A stretch of DNA of 64,000 nucleotides from Saprospira grandis str. Lewin (GCF_000250635.1 NC_016940.1:1715001-1779000); one strand, 5' to 3'. Counted from the first letter of the stretch, positions 44,291 through 53,676 are shown. The notes: generated by a model from the sequence alone, not told the origin. Program-made: numbers and translations.

Positions 44291-44326
44291 CAAAAAAGCG
44301 GCTGCGCCCTTGGGGCGCAGCCGCTT
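44291..44326 (-). terminator. Intrinsic terminator of parA
   Basis: On the minus strand AGCGGCTGCGCCC pairs with GGGCGCAGCCGCT and runs into a T6 stretch, 18 bases past the parA stop. Confidence 0.85.
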
Positions 44327-44343
44327 CTGTTGGCCCAAAGCCA

Positions 44344-45165
44344 TTAGTCTTTATTGGCTTGTTTGCGCAACTGTGCTTTGAGTTCTTTTTCCTCGCCTTT
44401 TTGTCCGTTCTTGCTCAGAATTTCTTGGGCCAGATTAAAGAAATTGATGGCGCCTTTAGAGCTAGCATCGTACATAGCGACGGGTTTACCTTCGCCTGGG
44501 GCTTCGGCAATTCTAGAGTTTCGGTGGATGACCGTTTTAAAGACTCTTTCGCCAAAGTACTTGCGGGCCTCTTCTACCACCTCTTTGGCGAGGCGGAGGC
44601 GGGCATCGTACATAGAGAGCAGGATGCCTTCAATATCGAGTTGTTTATTGATTTGGCTTTTGACTAGGCGGATGGTATTCATCAATTTGCCTAGTCCTTC
44701 TAGGGCAAAGTACTCGCATTGGACGGGGATGACTACAGAGTCTGAGGCCGTCAGGGCGTTTACGGTAACTAGGCCCAAAGAGGGCAAACAATCAATAATA
44801 ATAAAGTCGTATTCTTCTTTGAGGGGGGCAATTAGGCCCTTCATGATATACTCTCTTTGCCAGCGGTTGATCAGTTCGATTTCTGCGCCGACCAGATTGA
44901 TATGGGCGGGCAGTAGGTCTAGGTCGGGCGTAGAGGTAGACTGAATAATTGTTTTGGGGTCCAGTTCATTGACCAAACAGTCATATAAGCTCTGTTCGAT
45001 ACTATCTGGAGAGATGCCTACTCCTGAGGTGGCATTTGCTTGGGGGTCTGCATCAATGAGGAGGACCTTATGCTCTAAGATGGCAAGGCTAGCGGCCAGG
45101 TTGATGGCTGTAGTGGTTTTGCCCACTCCTCCTTTTTGGTTAGCGATGGCGATTACTTTTCCCAT
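44344..45165 (-). CDS. parA: ParA-family chromosome partition ATPase (Soj-like)
   Basis: 273 residues from the ATG at 45165 ([10 protein letters not shown]). Deviant Walker A KGGVGKTT (11-18), [12 protein letters not shown], and Walker [12 protein letters not shown] with [20 protein letters not shown]. This is the chromosomal ParA/Soj type with no N-terminal DNA-binding domain. It binds DNA nonspecifically and moves ParB-parS complexes. No parB adjoins it on either side, unlike the usual parAB pair. It has its own promoter and terminator, so it is a single-gene unit. Confidence 0.9.
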   Translation of the reverse strand: MGKVIAIANQKGGVGKTTTAINLAASLAILEHKVLLIDADPQANATSGVGISPDSIEQSLYDCLVNELDPKTIIQSTSTPDLDLLPAHINLVGAEIELINRWQREYIMKGLIAPLKEEYDFIIIDCLPSLGLVTVNALTASDSVVIPVQCEYFALEGLGKLMNTIRLVKSQINKQLDIEGILLSMYDARLRLAKEVVEEARKYFGERVFKTVIHRNSRIAEAPGEGKPVAMYDASSKGAINFFNLAQEILSKNGQKGEEKELKAQLRKQANKD

Positions 45166-45212
45166 ATGATTACTGCCCGAGGGCATTTATTAACGTCTTT
45201 TTGGATACCCAA

Positions 45213-45244
45213 CAAAAGTAATTTTTTTTTCCCTCAATTACAAA
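45213..45244 (-). promoter_or_regulatory. Bacteroidota-type promoter of parA
   Basis: On the minus strand TTTG (45241-45244), 20 bases, then TACTTTTG (45213-45220): a near-ideal TTTG-N20-TAnnTTTG, 47 bases before the ATG. Confidence 0.75.
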
Positions 45245-45303
45245 TAGAAGATTGGGGCTGGGGCTACTGCTTGGCGGCGGGCGATTTGGCCAAAACTGGG
45301 CTT

Positions 45304-45446
45304 GGCCCAGCGCTGCGGAGTGGGTGGCCGAAGGCCAGACCTAGGGCGGAACGAAGTGGAGCCCGCAGGGCCGAGCAGACCTGCGAGCCCCGCAGCATAG
45401 CGGCGGCCGACCTAGGCGAAGCCTAGCCGGCCGCGGGCCCCAAAAA
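45304..45446 (-). repeat. GC-rich structured element, copy 17 (GGGGCCC subtype)
   Basis: Ends GGCCC/GGGCC. The long left hairpin has GGCCGGC...TTCG...GGTCGGCC. Middle GGGC/GCCC, third GGCC-TTC-GGCC. Confidence 0.87.
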
Positions 45447-45484
45447 AAGCCCCCCTACAAAAAGTAGAGCGGCTTAGCTTTAGC

Positions 45485-46735
45485 TTATTTCAATTTACCG
45501 AGGGCTTTAAATTGGCCATTGGCTTGTTGTTGCCAGAGTTGATTTTGGGCATCTAGGCCCCAGAGATTTTTAATCTTGGCCTTGGGCAGTAGGGGCTTTT
45601 GGGCATTGCTGCGGTAAACCAATCCCTCTTCGGTCTCGATAATGAGTTCTTTGAGGGCCAGTTGCTCCCCATTTTCATTTTGAATAGTGAGGGTTTTATC
45701 GCTAGCCAACACCTCTTGCCAGGGGGTATTTTGGCCATAAGCCCAGCTGCCTGACTCTTGGATCAGCTGCTGTTCTGCCTTGGCCAGGGCTAGGGCTCTT
45801 TGCTCTTTTTGAGCCGCCAATTTTTCTTCATATTGGGCCAACTCCTTTTGGTAGCGCGCCTGGCTAGCTTGGGTGTAAGGAATAAGGGGCTGCACGGCTA
45901 GAGACAGCTTTTGGTCCTTATTTTTGAGTTGCAATTGGTAGTGCAATTCGTCCTGTTTTTGGATACTGATATCCGTCCAGTTCACCTCAAACCAATCGCC
46001 CTTAATTTTAGATTTAGGGGCCACCCAGAGCAGCTCCTTATATTGGGCCAAAGTTGGAAACTCCTGCGCATCTAGGTCTACATTAAAGACCTGCATATTT
46101 TCCTTGAGCTTTTCGGGAGCCAAAGGCTTTTTGGGCAAGGGAAACTCTGCTTCAATTTGGGCCTGTAAGGCTGCCGTTTCGGCAGTAGCCATAGGCTGCC
46201 AACTTTGGTTGGCGGCATTAAAGCGATAGAGGGCCAAGTTGCCTTTTTCGGGCCAAAAAAGCTGTAGATTTTCGGCCTCCGTTTGCAATTGCCAAACGGC
46301 TTTTTGCCAAACAAAATCGCCTGATTCTTGGGCCAAAGGCAGCAAGCCCGCCTGATAGCTCGCCAAAGGCGTTTGGATAATGCGGCAGCGAAGGTCTTGC
46401 GGGAGCTCGCCCTGCTGGGCCTCTAGCTGAGGCGGCAAAGCTGCGGCATAAGCCTCATATTCGGGCAAAAAGTTGAGTACGTCCTGATTTTTTGCGCTTT
46501 CTTTAGGCAGCATCCACCAGCTCAAAATGGCCAAGAGAATAGCCATAGCCGCCCCCAATCCATAGCGGATAGCGGCTGGCGTTTTGGCCTTGGGCTCCTC
46601 TGCGGCCTGCGGTTTTTCAGCTTGCCCAGTTTGCGCTTCAAACTGCCCCATCAGGGCCTCAAAGTCTTGGTACTGAGCAATTTTCTCGCTGCTAAGCGGA
46701 GGTAAATCGCGTTCAATTTTGTAATTGTTATTCAT
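45485..46735 (-). CDS. Single-span membrane protein, probable anti-sigma factor
   Basis: 416 residues, not recognised by sequence. The cytoplasmic N-terminus (about 1-58) is followed by one membrane span (AIRYGLGAAMAILLAILSWWML, about 55-76) and a large periplasmic part with a Gln/Glu/Lys coiled coil (YQKELAQYEEKLAAQKEQRALALAKAEQQL, about 294-323) and beta-rich ends. The gene lies 23 bases after the ECF sigma factor and on the same strand, the normal place for its membrane anti-sigma partner. No zinc HxxxCxxC motif is present, so the assignment rests on topology and position. Confidence 0.6.
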   Translation of the reverse strand: MNNNYKIERDLPPLSSEKIAQYQDFEALMGQFEAQTGQAEKPQAAEEPKAKTPAAIRYGLGAAMAILLAILSWWMLPKESAKNQDVLNFLPEYEAYAAALPPQLEAQQGELPQDLRCRIIQTPLASYQAGLLPLAQESGDFVWQKAVWQLQTEAENLQLFWPEKGNLALYRFNAANQSWQPMATAETAALQAQIEAEFPLPKKPLAPEKLKENMQVFNVDLDAQEFPTLAQYKELLWVAPKSKIKGDWFEVNWTDISIQKQDELHYQLQLKNKDQKLSLAVQPLIPYTQASQARYQKELAQYEEKLAAQKEQRALALAKAEQQLIQESGSWAYGQNTPWQEVLASDKTLTIQNENGEQLALKELIIETEEGLVYRSNAQKPLLPKAKIKNLWGLDAQNQLWQQQANGQFKALGKLK

Positions 46736-46758
46736 GACAGTTAGTTTATGTTAGTGGT

Positions 46759-47343
46759 CTATGCCAGCTTTTTGAGCATTTTTTTCATTTTCTGTAAGAG
46801 CCGATACACCTTCACTTTTGCATTATTTTCGGTAATATCTAAGATCTCTCCTACTTCCTTGAATGGGCGCGACTCGAAGAAGCGAAGCTCCAATATTTGG
46901 ACCTCCTCGGCCTTGAGTTGCTCAATAATTTCTTGCATCTGTTTGTAGCGAAATTCTAGACCAATTTTATCCTCAATCTCCATTTCGTCTTGCAACAGCT
47001 GCAGTTGTTGTTCTTCAATGTGCACCACTCTATGTCGGCGGTTTTTTCTAAAAAACTGGGCAATTTCATTGCTGGCCAAGCGGTACAGCCAAGCCCCAAA
47101 AGCTAAGCCCCTAAACTCGTAGCTGCCCAGATTTTGCATGGCTTTTAGAAATACCTGAGAGCAGAGGTCTGCGCTCAAGCTCTCATCCCCCGTCCGCTTA
47201 TAAATGAAGCGAAAAATGGGTTCATGATAACGCCTATACAGTGGCCCAAATGCCCGAGGCTGTTGCTGCGCCTGCTGTATCAGCTCCCATTCGGCTTTTA
47301 GTTCTTCTTGGGTTTTTGGAATATGGTTGGAAGATGTACTCAT
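46759..47343 (-). CDS. ECF-type RNA polymerase sigma factor
   Basis: 194 residues with the two sigma domains. Region 2: PLYRRYHEPIFRFIYKRTGDESLSADLCSQVFLKAMQNLGSYE...FGAWLYRLASNEIAQFFRKNRR. Region 4: LKAEEVQILELRFFESRPFKEVGEILDITENNAKVKVYRLLQKMKK. It would direct RNA polymerase to a specific promoter set. The likely membrane anti-sigma is just downstream and a secreted protein just upstream (30 bases), suggesting an envelope-sensing operon. Confidence 0.9.
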   Translation of the reverse strand: MSTSSNHIPKTQEELKAEWELIQQAQQQPRAFGPLYRRYHEPIFRFIYKRTGDESLSADLCSQVFLKAMQNLGSYEFRGLAFGAWLYRLASNEIAQFFRKNRRHRVVHIEEQQLQLLQDEMEIEDKIGLEFRYKQMQEIIEQLKAEEVQILELRFFESRPFKEVGEILDITENNAKVKVYRLLQKMKKMLKKLA

Positions 47344-47373
47344 CTGTCTTTCTTACTGTGAACGGACTGCGTT

Positions 47374-48294
47374 CTATTCGCTAATAGAGTATTGAAAATC
47401 ATAGACGTATTGTCGCCCTGCTTTTTCTACAATTTTACGAGATAATAGCCCTGCTGGCCCCTCGTATTCATAGAAAATGCGCTCCTCCAATTGCCGATCG
47501 CCATCCGCACTAAAGCGATAGCGTTCTTTTTTGGCGAGCCGTTGACTACTATACTGGTAATTTTCATCCCAAATTAGTCGATTCCTTCGGTCTTTCCTAG
47601 TTTTTGTCAATACTTGCCCTTTTTCATTCAGCTGGGCCCGCTCTCTATATACTAAACGGTGTTGGTCATGATAAAGACGAGCCAATTCGGCCTCTTGCTC
47701 ATAGCTATACAAAAGTAAGCTTTTGTTGGGCCAAATGGACTGCATGGCATTGAGGTCCCTCATTTGTCCTACATCCTCTACTTTTTGCCGCAACAAACGC
47801 CCCTGCTCATCAAAGTCATAAACAAAGAGTTGCCGAAACTGCCGCTCCTGCTTATATTCCGTCACCTTTTGCAAAGGAACCGAGTCTTTTTTGTACAAAA
47901 AGCTGTGCAAATACACCAACTGCTCCTCCTGCAAACTGTCAAACTCGAATTCATCAATGGCCAAAATTTGCCCCTGCCGATAGTAGTAGTCCAAACGACG
48001 CTCCTTATCGCCCGTTGGCAAATAATAGGTACTTTTATGAGGCTTTCCATCCCGAAGGATATGCCGCTCCAACTGATAGGCCGCCTGCACTTCCTTGCCC
48101 AAAGCCCCCAAAGACAAACTGCTATCCAACTCATTGATAGCCAACCAAACAGATAGGTCATTGTAGCCGCCAGCCTCTCGCAAAGCCACTACAGAATAGG
48201 GCCGTTCGGGATAAACCTCTGCAAATTTATCTTGCAGCAGCTGGGCATTTAGCCCCCAACTCAAAGCAGAAAAAAGTAGCAAAAGACGCATCAT
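47374..48294 (-). CDS. Secreted protein with YwqK/RHS-like beta repeats
   Basis: 306 residues with a signal peptide (MRLLLLFSALSWGLNAQ; two ATGs at 48294 and 48291). The rest has repeated short strands of the type YYRQGQILAIDEFEFD, FVYDFDEQGRLLRQKVEDVG, AQLNEKGQVLTKTRKD and YRFSADGDRQLEERIFYEYE, similar to YwqK-like MORN/YD-style repeats. Function is unknown. It leads the sigma/anti-sigma gene row with short gaps, so it may be a co-expressed envelope component. Confidence 0.62.
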   Translation of the reverse strand: MMRLLLLFSALSWGLNAQLLQDKFAEVYPERPYSVVALREAGGYNDLSVWLAINELDSSLSLGALGKEVQAAYQLERHILRDGKPHKSTYYLPTGDKERRLDYYYRQGQILAIDEFEFDSLQEEQLVYLHSFLYKKDSVPLQKVTEYKQERQFRQLFVYDFDEQGRLLRQKVEDVGQMRDLNAMQSIWPNKSLLLYSYEQEAELARLYHDQHRLVYRERAQLNEKGQVLTKTRKDRRNRLIWDENYQYSSQRLAKKERYRFSADGDRQLEERIFYEYEGPAGLLSRKIVEKAGRQYVYDFQYSISE

Positions 48295-48332
48295 GAAAAA
48301 AAGAATTTAATTTATCGACAGACTTTATTTAT

Positions 48333-48465
48333 TTTTTGGGGCCTCCGCAGCAAGCTGCGGCGCTATGTTGCGGGGCTCGCAGGTCTGCTCGGCCCTTCGC
48401 TTTTTTTCGCTTTGCTCAAAAAAGCTCGGTCTGGCCTGGCGGCCACCCCTCCACAGCGCTAGGCC
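48333..48465 (+). repeat. GC-rich structured element, copy 18
   Basis: Ends GGCCT/AGGCC. Left hairpin CCGCAGC-AA-GCTGCGG, middle GCTTTTTT/AAAAAAGC, third GGCC-TGGC-GGCC. It lies between divergent genes. Confidence 0.92.
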
Positions 48466-48589
48466 AATAAACGCCCGGCCCAAAACAAAGTCTCTCCACA
48501 TTCATTAAGACAAAATTACTCAAAAGATACAAGGATGCTCAGGCCTTTTTGTTTGCAAGCTGCAATTTTGCCCAAAAAAAATTATCTAC

Positions 48590-49921
48590 ATGAAAAAACT
48601 AGCCCTACACTGGCAAATTTTATTAGGCATGTTAGCCGGTATTGTCCTAGCAGTCATCGCCCTGCAATTTGGAACCACCCTAGAAAATGGGGAGAATACC
48701 GCCGCCATCTTTATCCAAAACTGGATCAAACCCTTTGGGACCATTTTTATTAACCTGCTCAAAATGATTGCGGTCCCTCTTATTGTCACTTCGCTCATTA
48801 AAGGGGTGGCCGATCTCCAAGATATTTCTAAGCTCTCCCGCATGGGCGGCCGCACCATTCTCTTTTATGTTTGTACTACCATTATCGCCGTGAGCATCGG
48901 CCTGATTATGGTCAATCTCATTGAGCCCGGCGGCGGCGTTTCTGAAGCCACCCGAGACGGCCTTTTGGCCCAGTTTAAAGGCGATGCCGATAGCAAGATT
49001 ATGGCCGCCGCCGCCGAAAAAGGCAAGGGCCCTCTCCAAGCCCTAATTGATCTGGTCCCTTCCAATATTTTTGTGGCCCTCTCTAATAATGGGCTGATGC
49101 TGCAAACGATTTTCTTTGTCATTTTCTTTGGCATCGGCATTATCTTGATTGATCCCCAAAAAGCCGAGCCCGTCAAGGCCTTTTTTGATGGGGCCAATGA
49201 GGTGGTCCTCAAACTTATTGATCTCATTATGTTGGGCGCTCCCTATGGCGTTTTGGCCCTTATGGCCTCTCTTGTGGCCGAAGCCCCCGATGCCGAGATT
49301 TTCTACGCCCTGATTTGGTACGCCCTAACGGTGGTCCTTGGCCTAGCTAGCCTTATTGCTATTGATGTGCTGCTGGTTATGCTCTTTGCCAAAAAGTCGC
49401 CTAGCTTTTTTACCAAAAATATTCTCCCCGCCCAATTACTTGCCTTCTCGACCAGTTCTAGTGCTGCTACTCTGCCCGTTACCATGGAGCGAGTAGAAGA
49501 GCATATTGGCGTGAGCAAGGAGGTCAGTAGTTTTGTTTTGCCCGTTGGCGCTACCATCAATATGGATGGGACCAGTTTGTACCAAGCCGTTGCCGCCGTA
49601 TTTATTGCCCAGGTCCTCGGCTATGAGCTCACTTTGGGTGCCCAACTAAGCATTGTAATGACCGCTACTCTCGCCTCTATTGGCTCCGCGGCCGTGCCCG
49701 GTGCGGGTATGCTCATGCTGGTGGTGGTCCTTGAGTCTATTGGGGTCCCCTCTGCAGGTATTGCCCTCATCTTCGCTATTGACCGCCCCCTCGATATGTG
49801 TAGAACGGTGGCCAATGTTACTGGAGATGCCATGGTGGCCACTTCTGTAGCTGCTAGCTTGGGCGAACTCAAAGAACCTGAGGTTAAAAATTGGGATGAC
49901 CACTACCATAAGGAGGAATAA
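48590..49921 (+). CDS. Dicarboxylate/amino acid:cation symporter (DAACS)
   Basis: 443 residues, eight-span GltP/GltPh fold with two re-entrant loops. Signatures: TSSSAATLPVT (hairpin 1), VLPVGATINMDGTSLYQAVAAVFIAQ with the NMDGT cation motif, and DRPLDMCRTVANVTGDA at the substrate site. The Arg of DMCRT favours acidic substrates (glutamate, aspartate or C4-dicarboxylate). Uptake is coupled to Na or H. It is a single-gene unit with its own terminator. Confidence 0.92.
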   Translation: MKKLALHWQILLGMLAGIVLAVIALQFGTTLENGENTAAIFIQNWIKPFGTIFINLLKMIAVPLIVTSLIKGVADLQDISKLSRMGGRTILFYVCTTIIAVSIGLIMVNLIEPGGGVSEATRDGLLAQFKGDADSKIMAAAAEKGKGPLQALIDLVPSNIFVALSNNGLMLQTIFFVIFFGIGIILIDPQKAEPVKAFFDGANEVVLKLIDLIMLGAPYGVLALMASLVAEAPDAEIFYALIWYALTVVLGLASLIAIDVLLVMLFAKKSPSFFTKNILPAQLLAFSTSSSAATLPVTMERVEEHIGVSKEVSSFVLPVGATINMDGTSLYQAVAAVFIAQVLGYELTLGAQLSIVMTATLASIGSAAVPGAGMLMLVVVLESIGVPSAGIALIFAIDRPLDMCRTVANVTGDAMVATSVAASLGELKEPEVKNWDDHYHKEE

Positions 49922-49940
49922 ACTCAAGGCTTTTTTGCAT

Positions 49941-49975
49941 AAAAAGGCCCAATCCTTTAAAGGATTGGGCCTTTT
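49941..49975. terminator. Bidirectional intrinsic terminator
   Basis: AAAAAGGCCCAATCCTTT and AAAGGATTGGGCCTTTT, a near-perfect stem, 20 bases past the symporter stop. Confidence 0.88.
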
Positions 49976-49986
49976 GCCATTTATAC

Positions 49987-50173
49987 GGTCCTACAGGCGG
50001 CGAAGCCGCCGCAGGCCTAGCGATGCGAAAGGGGGCGGCGAAGCCGCAGACCCAGGCCGTTAGGCCGCAGGGCCGAGCAGACCTGCGAGCCCTGACAACA
50101 AGGACTTTAGTCCGCAGTTCGACGACCAAAGGGAGTAACCGTAGCGCCCGCCGCAGGCGGGAGGCCCCAAAAA
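49987..50173 (-). repeat. GC-rich structured element, copy 19 with an inserted second module
   Basis: Ends GGCCT/AGGCC. Left hairpin CCCGCC/GGCGGG, then the second module (50095-50140, stem GGACT-AA-AGTCC) before the core; middle GGCC-TAAC-GGCC, third GCGGC-TTC-GCCGC. The GGGG end is 4 bases past the M16-like stop. Confidence 0.9.
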
Positions 50174-50176
50174 AAA

Positions 50177-51454
50177 CTAGCCAAAAACCACCTCAGTAAG
50201 TTGTTCTTTTTGGAGATAAGTTTGGGCAATGCGCATCACCTCGGAGGCGGGCATAGCCAGAGTAGCCTCTACCAATTGGTTGTAGAAACTAGCGTCTAGG
50301 CCCGATAAAATCAGCTCTTTCCAGACCTCCGAGAGATTGAACACCCCATCTGTAGCAGAGAGAAACATCCCGAGCGAGTAATTTTTGAGCATCTGCATCT
50401 CTTCCTCGGCTACGGGCTCCTCTTGTAGTCGTTCTATTTCCTTATAAATCTCGGTCAAAGCCGCAGTTTTCACCTCCTTGGCCACATCCGTATAAATATA
50501 GAAATAGCCTGCATGCCGCATCAGCTCCTCCGCCGAGTAGACGCTATAGGTATAGCCCTTATCTTCTCGAAGATTTTGCATCAGGCGGGCGCCATAATAG
50601 CCGCCCAAAAGCGTATTGGTAAAATGGAAGGCCGCATAATCTGGAGACTTTTGCGAGAGTGCTCGGCGGCCAATGCGGATAGAGGCCTGTTGGCTTTCGG
50701 CCTTGATGGCGGGATAGTGAAAAACGCCCATTTCGGCTGGGGGCAAAAGCAAGGCAGAGCCCTGCGGACTTGGCCCTTGAGGCAGGCGGCTCAGCTCTGT
50801 TTTGAGTAAATCCATGCTTGCTGCATCGGTTTTTCCGCTAACAATCACTTGGCAATTATTGGCCAAAAAGCAACGGCGATGATGGGCCAAAAGCAGCTCT
50901 CGGTTAAGCAATTTATAATCCTCTGCCTCACTATTATAGCCATAGGGGTGTTCGCTACCAAAGAGCTTTTCGGTAAAGATGCGATAGGCTTGCAACTCAT
51001 TTCGTTGGAGCTGAATGCGTAGTCTTTGCTTGCTCAACTGCTTAAATTGGTCCAGTTCTTCTTGTTCAAACTGAGGATCTAGGAGCAAATCCATGACCGC
51101 CGGCAGCAATTTGGGCAAATGTTTAGACAAGCAATAGAGGCGAATACTCAAACCATCGAAATCGTCAGAAATCTTGAGTTTGGCCCCATAAAAATCAAAG
51201 AAATCGGCCAGTTCATCGGCTGTGCGTTGGCCAGCCCCTGCCTTGAGCAAGGCGGCAGTAGCTCGGGCCTGCAACTTATGTTCTTCAAACCAGCGGCCCG
51301 CCTGAAATAGCCATTCGATTTTGAGGACCTCCTGGCTGCCCATTTGCAGCTCGTGCAAAATGAGACCATTGGCCAGTTCTTGCCGCTCGGGAGCGGGCAA
51401 AGGCAGCTGGCGGATTTGATGTATAGGGGGCCTTTGGGCCAAAATATTTTTCAT
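50177..51454 (-). CDS. M16-family (pitrilysin-like) protein without the zinc motif
   Basis: 425 residues with the two-domain M16 half fold. Around residues 66-78 (TAALLKAGAGQRT) the HxxEH zinc motif is absent. The second domain keeps family features: IRIGRRAL..., FHFTNTLLGGYYGARLMQNLREDKGYTYSVYSA. Such proteins normally act as the non-catalytic partner of an active M16 peptidase, but no active partner is adjacent. The start codon overlaps the stop of the upstream TPR gene by one base (TAATG), so translation may be coupled. Confidence 0.82.
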   Translation of the reverse strand: MKNILAQRPPIHQIRQLPLPAPERQELANGLILHELQMGSQEVLKIEWLFQAGRWFEEHKLQARATAALLKAGAGQRTADELADFFDFYGAKLKISDDFDGLSIRLYCLSKHLPKLLPAVMDLLLDPQFEQEELDQFKQLSKQRLRIQLQRNELQAYRIFTEKLFGSEHPYGYNSEAEDYKLLNRELLLAHHRRCFLANNCQVIVSGKTDAASMDLLKTELSRLPQGPSPQGSALLLPPAEMGVFHYPAIKAESQQASIRIGRRALSQKSPDYAAFHFTNTLLGGYYGARLMQNLREDKGYTYSVYSAEELMRHAGYFYIYTDVAKEVKTAALTEIYKEIERLQEEPVAEEEMQMLKNYSLGMFLSATDGVFNLSEVWKELILSGLDASFYNQLVEATLAMPASEVMRIAQTYLQKEQLTEVVFG

Positions 51455-53649
51455 TACTGTGCTTTTCTAGGATCGTAATTGGGGTCGATAGCTTTCCAGC
51501 GGCGGCCATATTCTTGGGCCTTTTGCTGGGCGGCAGCTCCTCCCCCATTTTCGGCCAATTGCTTATAGGCCGCTTCTAAGTTGTAGAGGATTGCAATATT
51601 GTTGGGCATGATGGCCAAGGCCTCCTCAAAATAGCGGGCCGCCAACTGCGGATTTCCACCAATGCCATAGGCAATGCCCATCAGGCGGAGGGTTTCAAAA
51701 TCTTGGCCATTGCTGAGGCTATAAGCCTTTTGTAGTTCATTGACAGCCTCCTGCAGTTTATTCAGCCGCTGGCCCAATACTCTGGCCTTATCTCGATGCG
51801 CAACCGTCATGTTATTATTTACATCGGGATGCTCGGGCCGATAGACCTTGACCTGATTGAAGCAGGCAATGGCCTGATCAAAGAGTTTTAGGGCTTCTTG
51901 TGCCGCATTCTGTTGCTCCTTCAATTCGCCCATATAAATAAAGGCATTGCCTTGCAACAGCCAAGCGTTGGTATAGCTGGGGTGCAGCTCGATGGCCTTG
52001 GCGGCATGGCCTTGGGCCTTTTGCAAGATGCGCATTTTTTCGGCGGCGGGCATTTTGGGGTCTTGGATGCGCTCTTGTAACACCCCAGAAACCGCATTGT
52101 TGAGCTTAGCGCTATTGGGCGAAACCTCTATATCGGTAGTAAAGAGGGTATAATCATCATACCAGGCCGGATTTCGGTCTATGGTTTTATAGGCATAGAG
52201 GGCCGAAACAAAGAGCAGGCTCCAAAGTCCCAGAGAATAGTTTTTCACTCCTTCTTTATTGTCTGGCATGCGGCGCAAGAGGGCCAAAATCCCCAAGGCG
52301 GATAACAAACTAAAGCCGACAGAAGGCATAAACATAAAGCGCTCGGCCATATTGGTCCCAATGGGAAAGAACAAATTGGAGACCACCGAAAAAGTAGCGG
52401 CATAAAAGATCAGCGCAAAGGCGTAGGGTTTTCGCTTGAGCAAGCCCATAAAGGCCCAAACGGCCAAAGCAATATGGAACAATAAAATCAGGAGTACCCA
52501 AGGATCTGTTAGAGTTGGAATTTCATTTTTGGCCCCACGGATATGCTTGGGATAATAGTCATTGGTTAATGGATGTGGAAGCACCAAAAGACGGACATAT
52601 TCGCCCCAAGTATAGAGCACCGTTCCATAACGTTCTGAATCGCTAAAGGGGACATATACCTGCGTTTTTCCATCGGGGGCGGGCGCCAATTTGAGATAGG
52701 GATCATTCATTAGTTCGACGGCGGGCTCTGTTTTACCATCCCAACCAATGGCGGGATTGCGCATGCCAAACCAAAAAACGGCGGCGGCCACCACAAAGGG
52801 AACCGTCCAAATCAATAATTTGTCGAAGCCCAACTGCTTGCGGAAAAAGTAGAACGAAAGCGGGATCAAAACGATAAAGGGGATGGCACTTTCCTTAGAA
52901 AAGAGGGCCACAAAAAAGGCCAAAATTGCTCCGCCGGCATAGAGAAAGAGCTTTTTGGGCTGGTCCACGGCTTTAAGGCTCCAATAGGCCGCCAAAATAG
53001 CGCCCAGAGTAACCATGATCTCATCTCGGCCCTTAATATTGGCCACCGCTTCGGTATGTAAGGGATGAGCGGCAAAGAGCAGGGCCGTGGCAAAAGCTAG
53101 AAAGTGCAGGAGCTTTTTGTCCTTCATTTGAGGATCAAAAAGGGCCATGATCCAAAGGAATAGGACCACCACCAACAAACCGTATAAAATGGCATTGATA
53201 GCATGGCTAATTTCGGGATTCCCATCATAGAGCTGTCGACCTTTTTCGTCTTTGAGCAGATTGCCCTGCGCATCCTTGGCCGGCTTCCCAAACAACTGCA
53301 TTTCTAGGGCAAAGGTGGCCAGGGTAAATGGGCGATAACGGCCCCCTGCCACCAAATTCCGTTTGCCACCAAAAAAGCCTACAAAAGTATCTTCTCCCCA
53401 AATGCCCGACATCCCTTTTAGGCCAAGGCGAGTAAACTGATTTTTCTGAATCACAATGCTATCATCTACGGCATATTGGTGGCCCAAGGTATTGGCATAA
53501 AGCAGAAAAGAGACAATAAATAAAAGGTAAACTTGCCAATTGGTCTTTAGCCAAAAGCCAGCTTTAGCCGCAGTTTTCGCCTCTACTTTGGGGGCTGGCT
53601 GGACTTTGGGCGCCTTTTTAGGCGGTTGTTGTTTTTTCTTTTTTGCCAT
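51454..53649 (-). CDS. Polytopic membrane protein with C-terminal TPRs (TMTC-like)
   Basis: 731 residues. A basic Lys/Pro N-terminus, then about 10-12 spans from residue 37 to ~470 with an early DDSIVI motif (VDDSIVIQKNQF) and GRYRPFTLATFALE, as in the GT-C/TMTC O-mannosyltransferase-like group. From ~510 a TPR solenoid follows (KAIELHPSYTNAWLLQGNAFIYMG, LFDQAIACFNQVKVYRPEHPDVNNN, YFEEALAIMPNNIAILYNLEAAYKQLA). Glycosyl-transfer activity is only inferred. It is the first gene of a coupled pair with the M16-like gene. Confidence 0.8.
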   Translation of the reverse strand: MAKKKKQQPPKKAPKVQPAPKVEAKTAAKAGFWLKTNWQVYLLFIVSFLLYANTLGHQYAVDDSIVIQKNQFTRLGLKGMSGIWGEDTFVGFFGGKRNLVAGGRYRPFTLATFALEMQLFGKPAKDAQGNLLKDEKGRQLYDGNPEISHAINAILYGLLVVVLFLWIMALFDPQMKDKKLLHFLAFATALLFAAHPLHTEAVANIKGRDEIMVTLGAILAAYWSLKAVDQPKKLFLYAGGAILAFFVALFSKESAIPFIVLIPLSFYFFRKQLGFDKLLIWTVPFVVAAAVFWFGMRNPAIGWDGKTEPAVELMNDPYLKLAPAPDGKTQVYVPFSDSERYGTVLYTWGEYVRLLVLPHPLTNDYYPKHIRGAKNEIPTLTDPWVLLILLFHIALAVWAFMGLLKRKPYAFALIFYAATFSVVSNLFFPIGTNMAERFMFMPSVGFSLLSALGILALLRRMPDNKEGVKNYSLGLWSLLFVSALYAYKTIDRNPAWYDDYTLFTTDIEVSPNSAKLNNAVSGVLQERIQDPKMPAAEKMRILQKAQGHAAKAIELHPSYTNAWLLQGNAFIYMGELKEQQNAAQEALKLFDQAIACFNQVKVYRPEHPDVNNNMTVAHRDKARVLGQRLNKLQEAVNELQKAYSLSNGQDFETLRLMGIAYGIGGNPQLAARYFEEALAIMPNNIAILYNLEAAYKQLAENGGGAAAQQKAQEYGRRWKAIDPNYDPRKAQ

Positions 53650-53676
53650 ATCATCAAGTCAATCAAATCATAAAAA

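Noticed and set aside
43929-44381. 150-residue open frame across structured element copy 16
   Set aside because: Most of it is repeat and terminator sequence, its end overlaps parA on the other strand, and no protein-like pattern is seen.
44344-45186. Plasmid or integrative-element partition module
   Set aside because: No parB, rep, integrase or relaxase is present, and neighbours are chromosomal metabolic genes.
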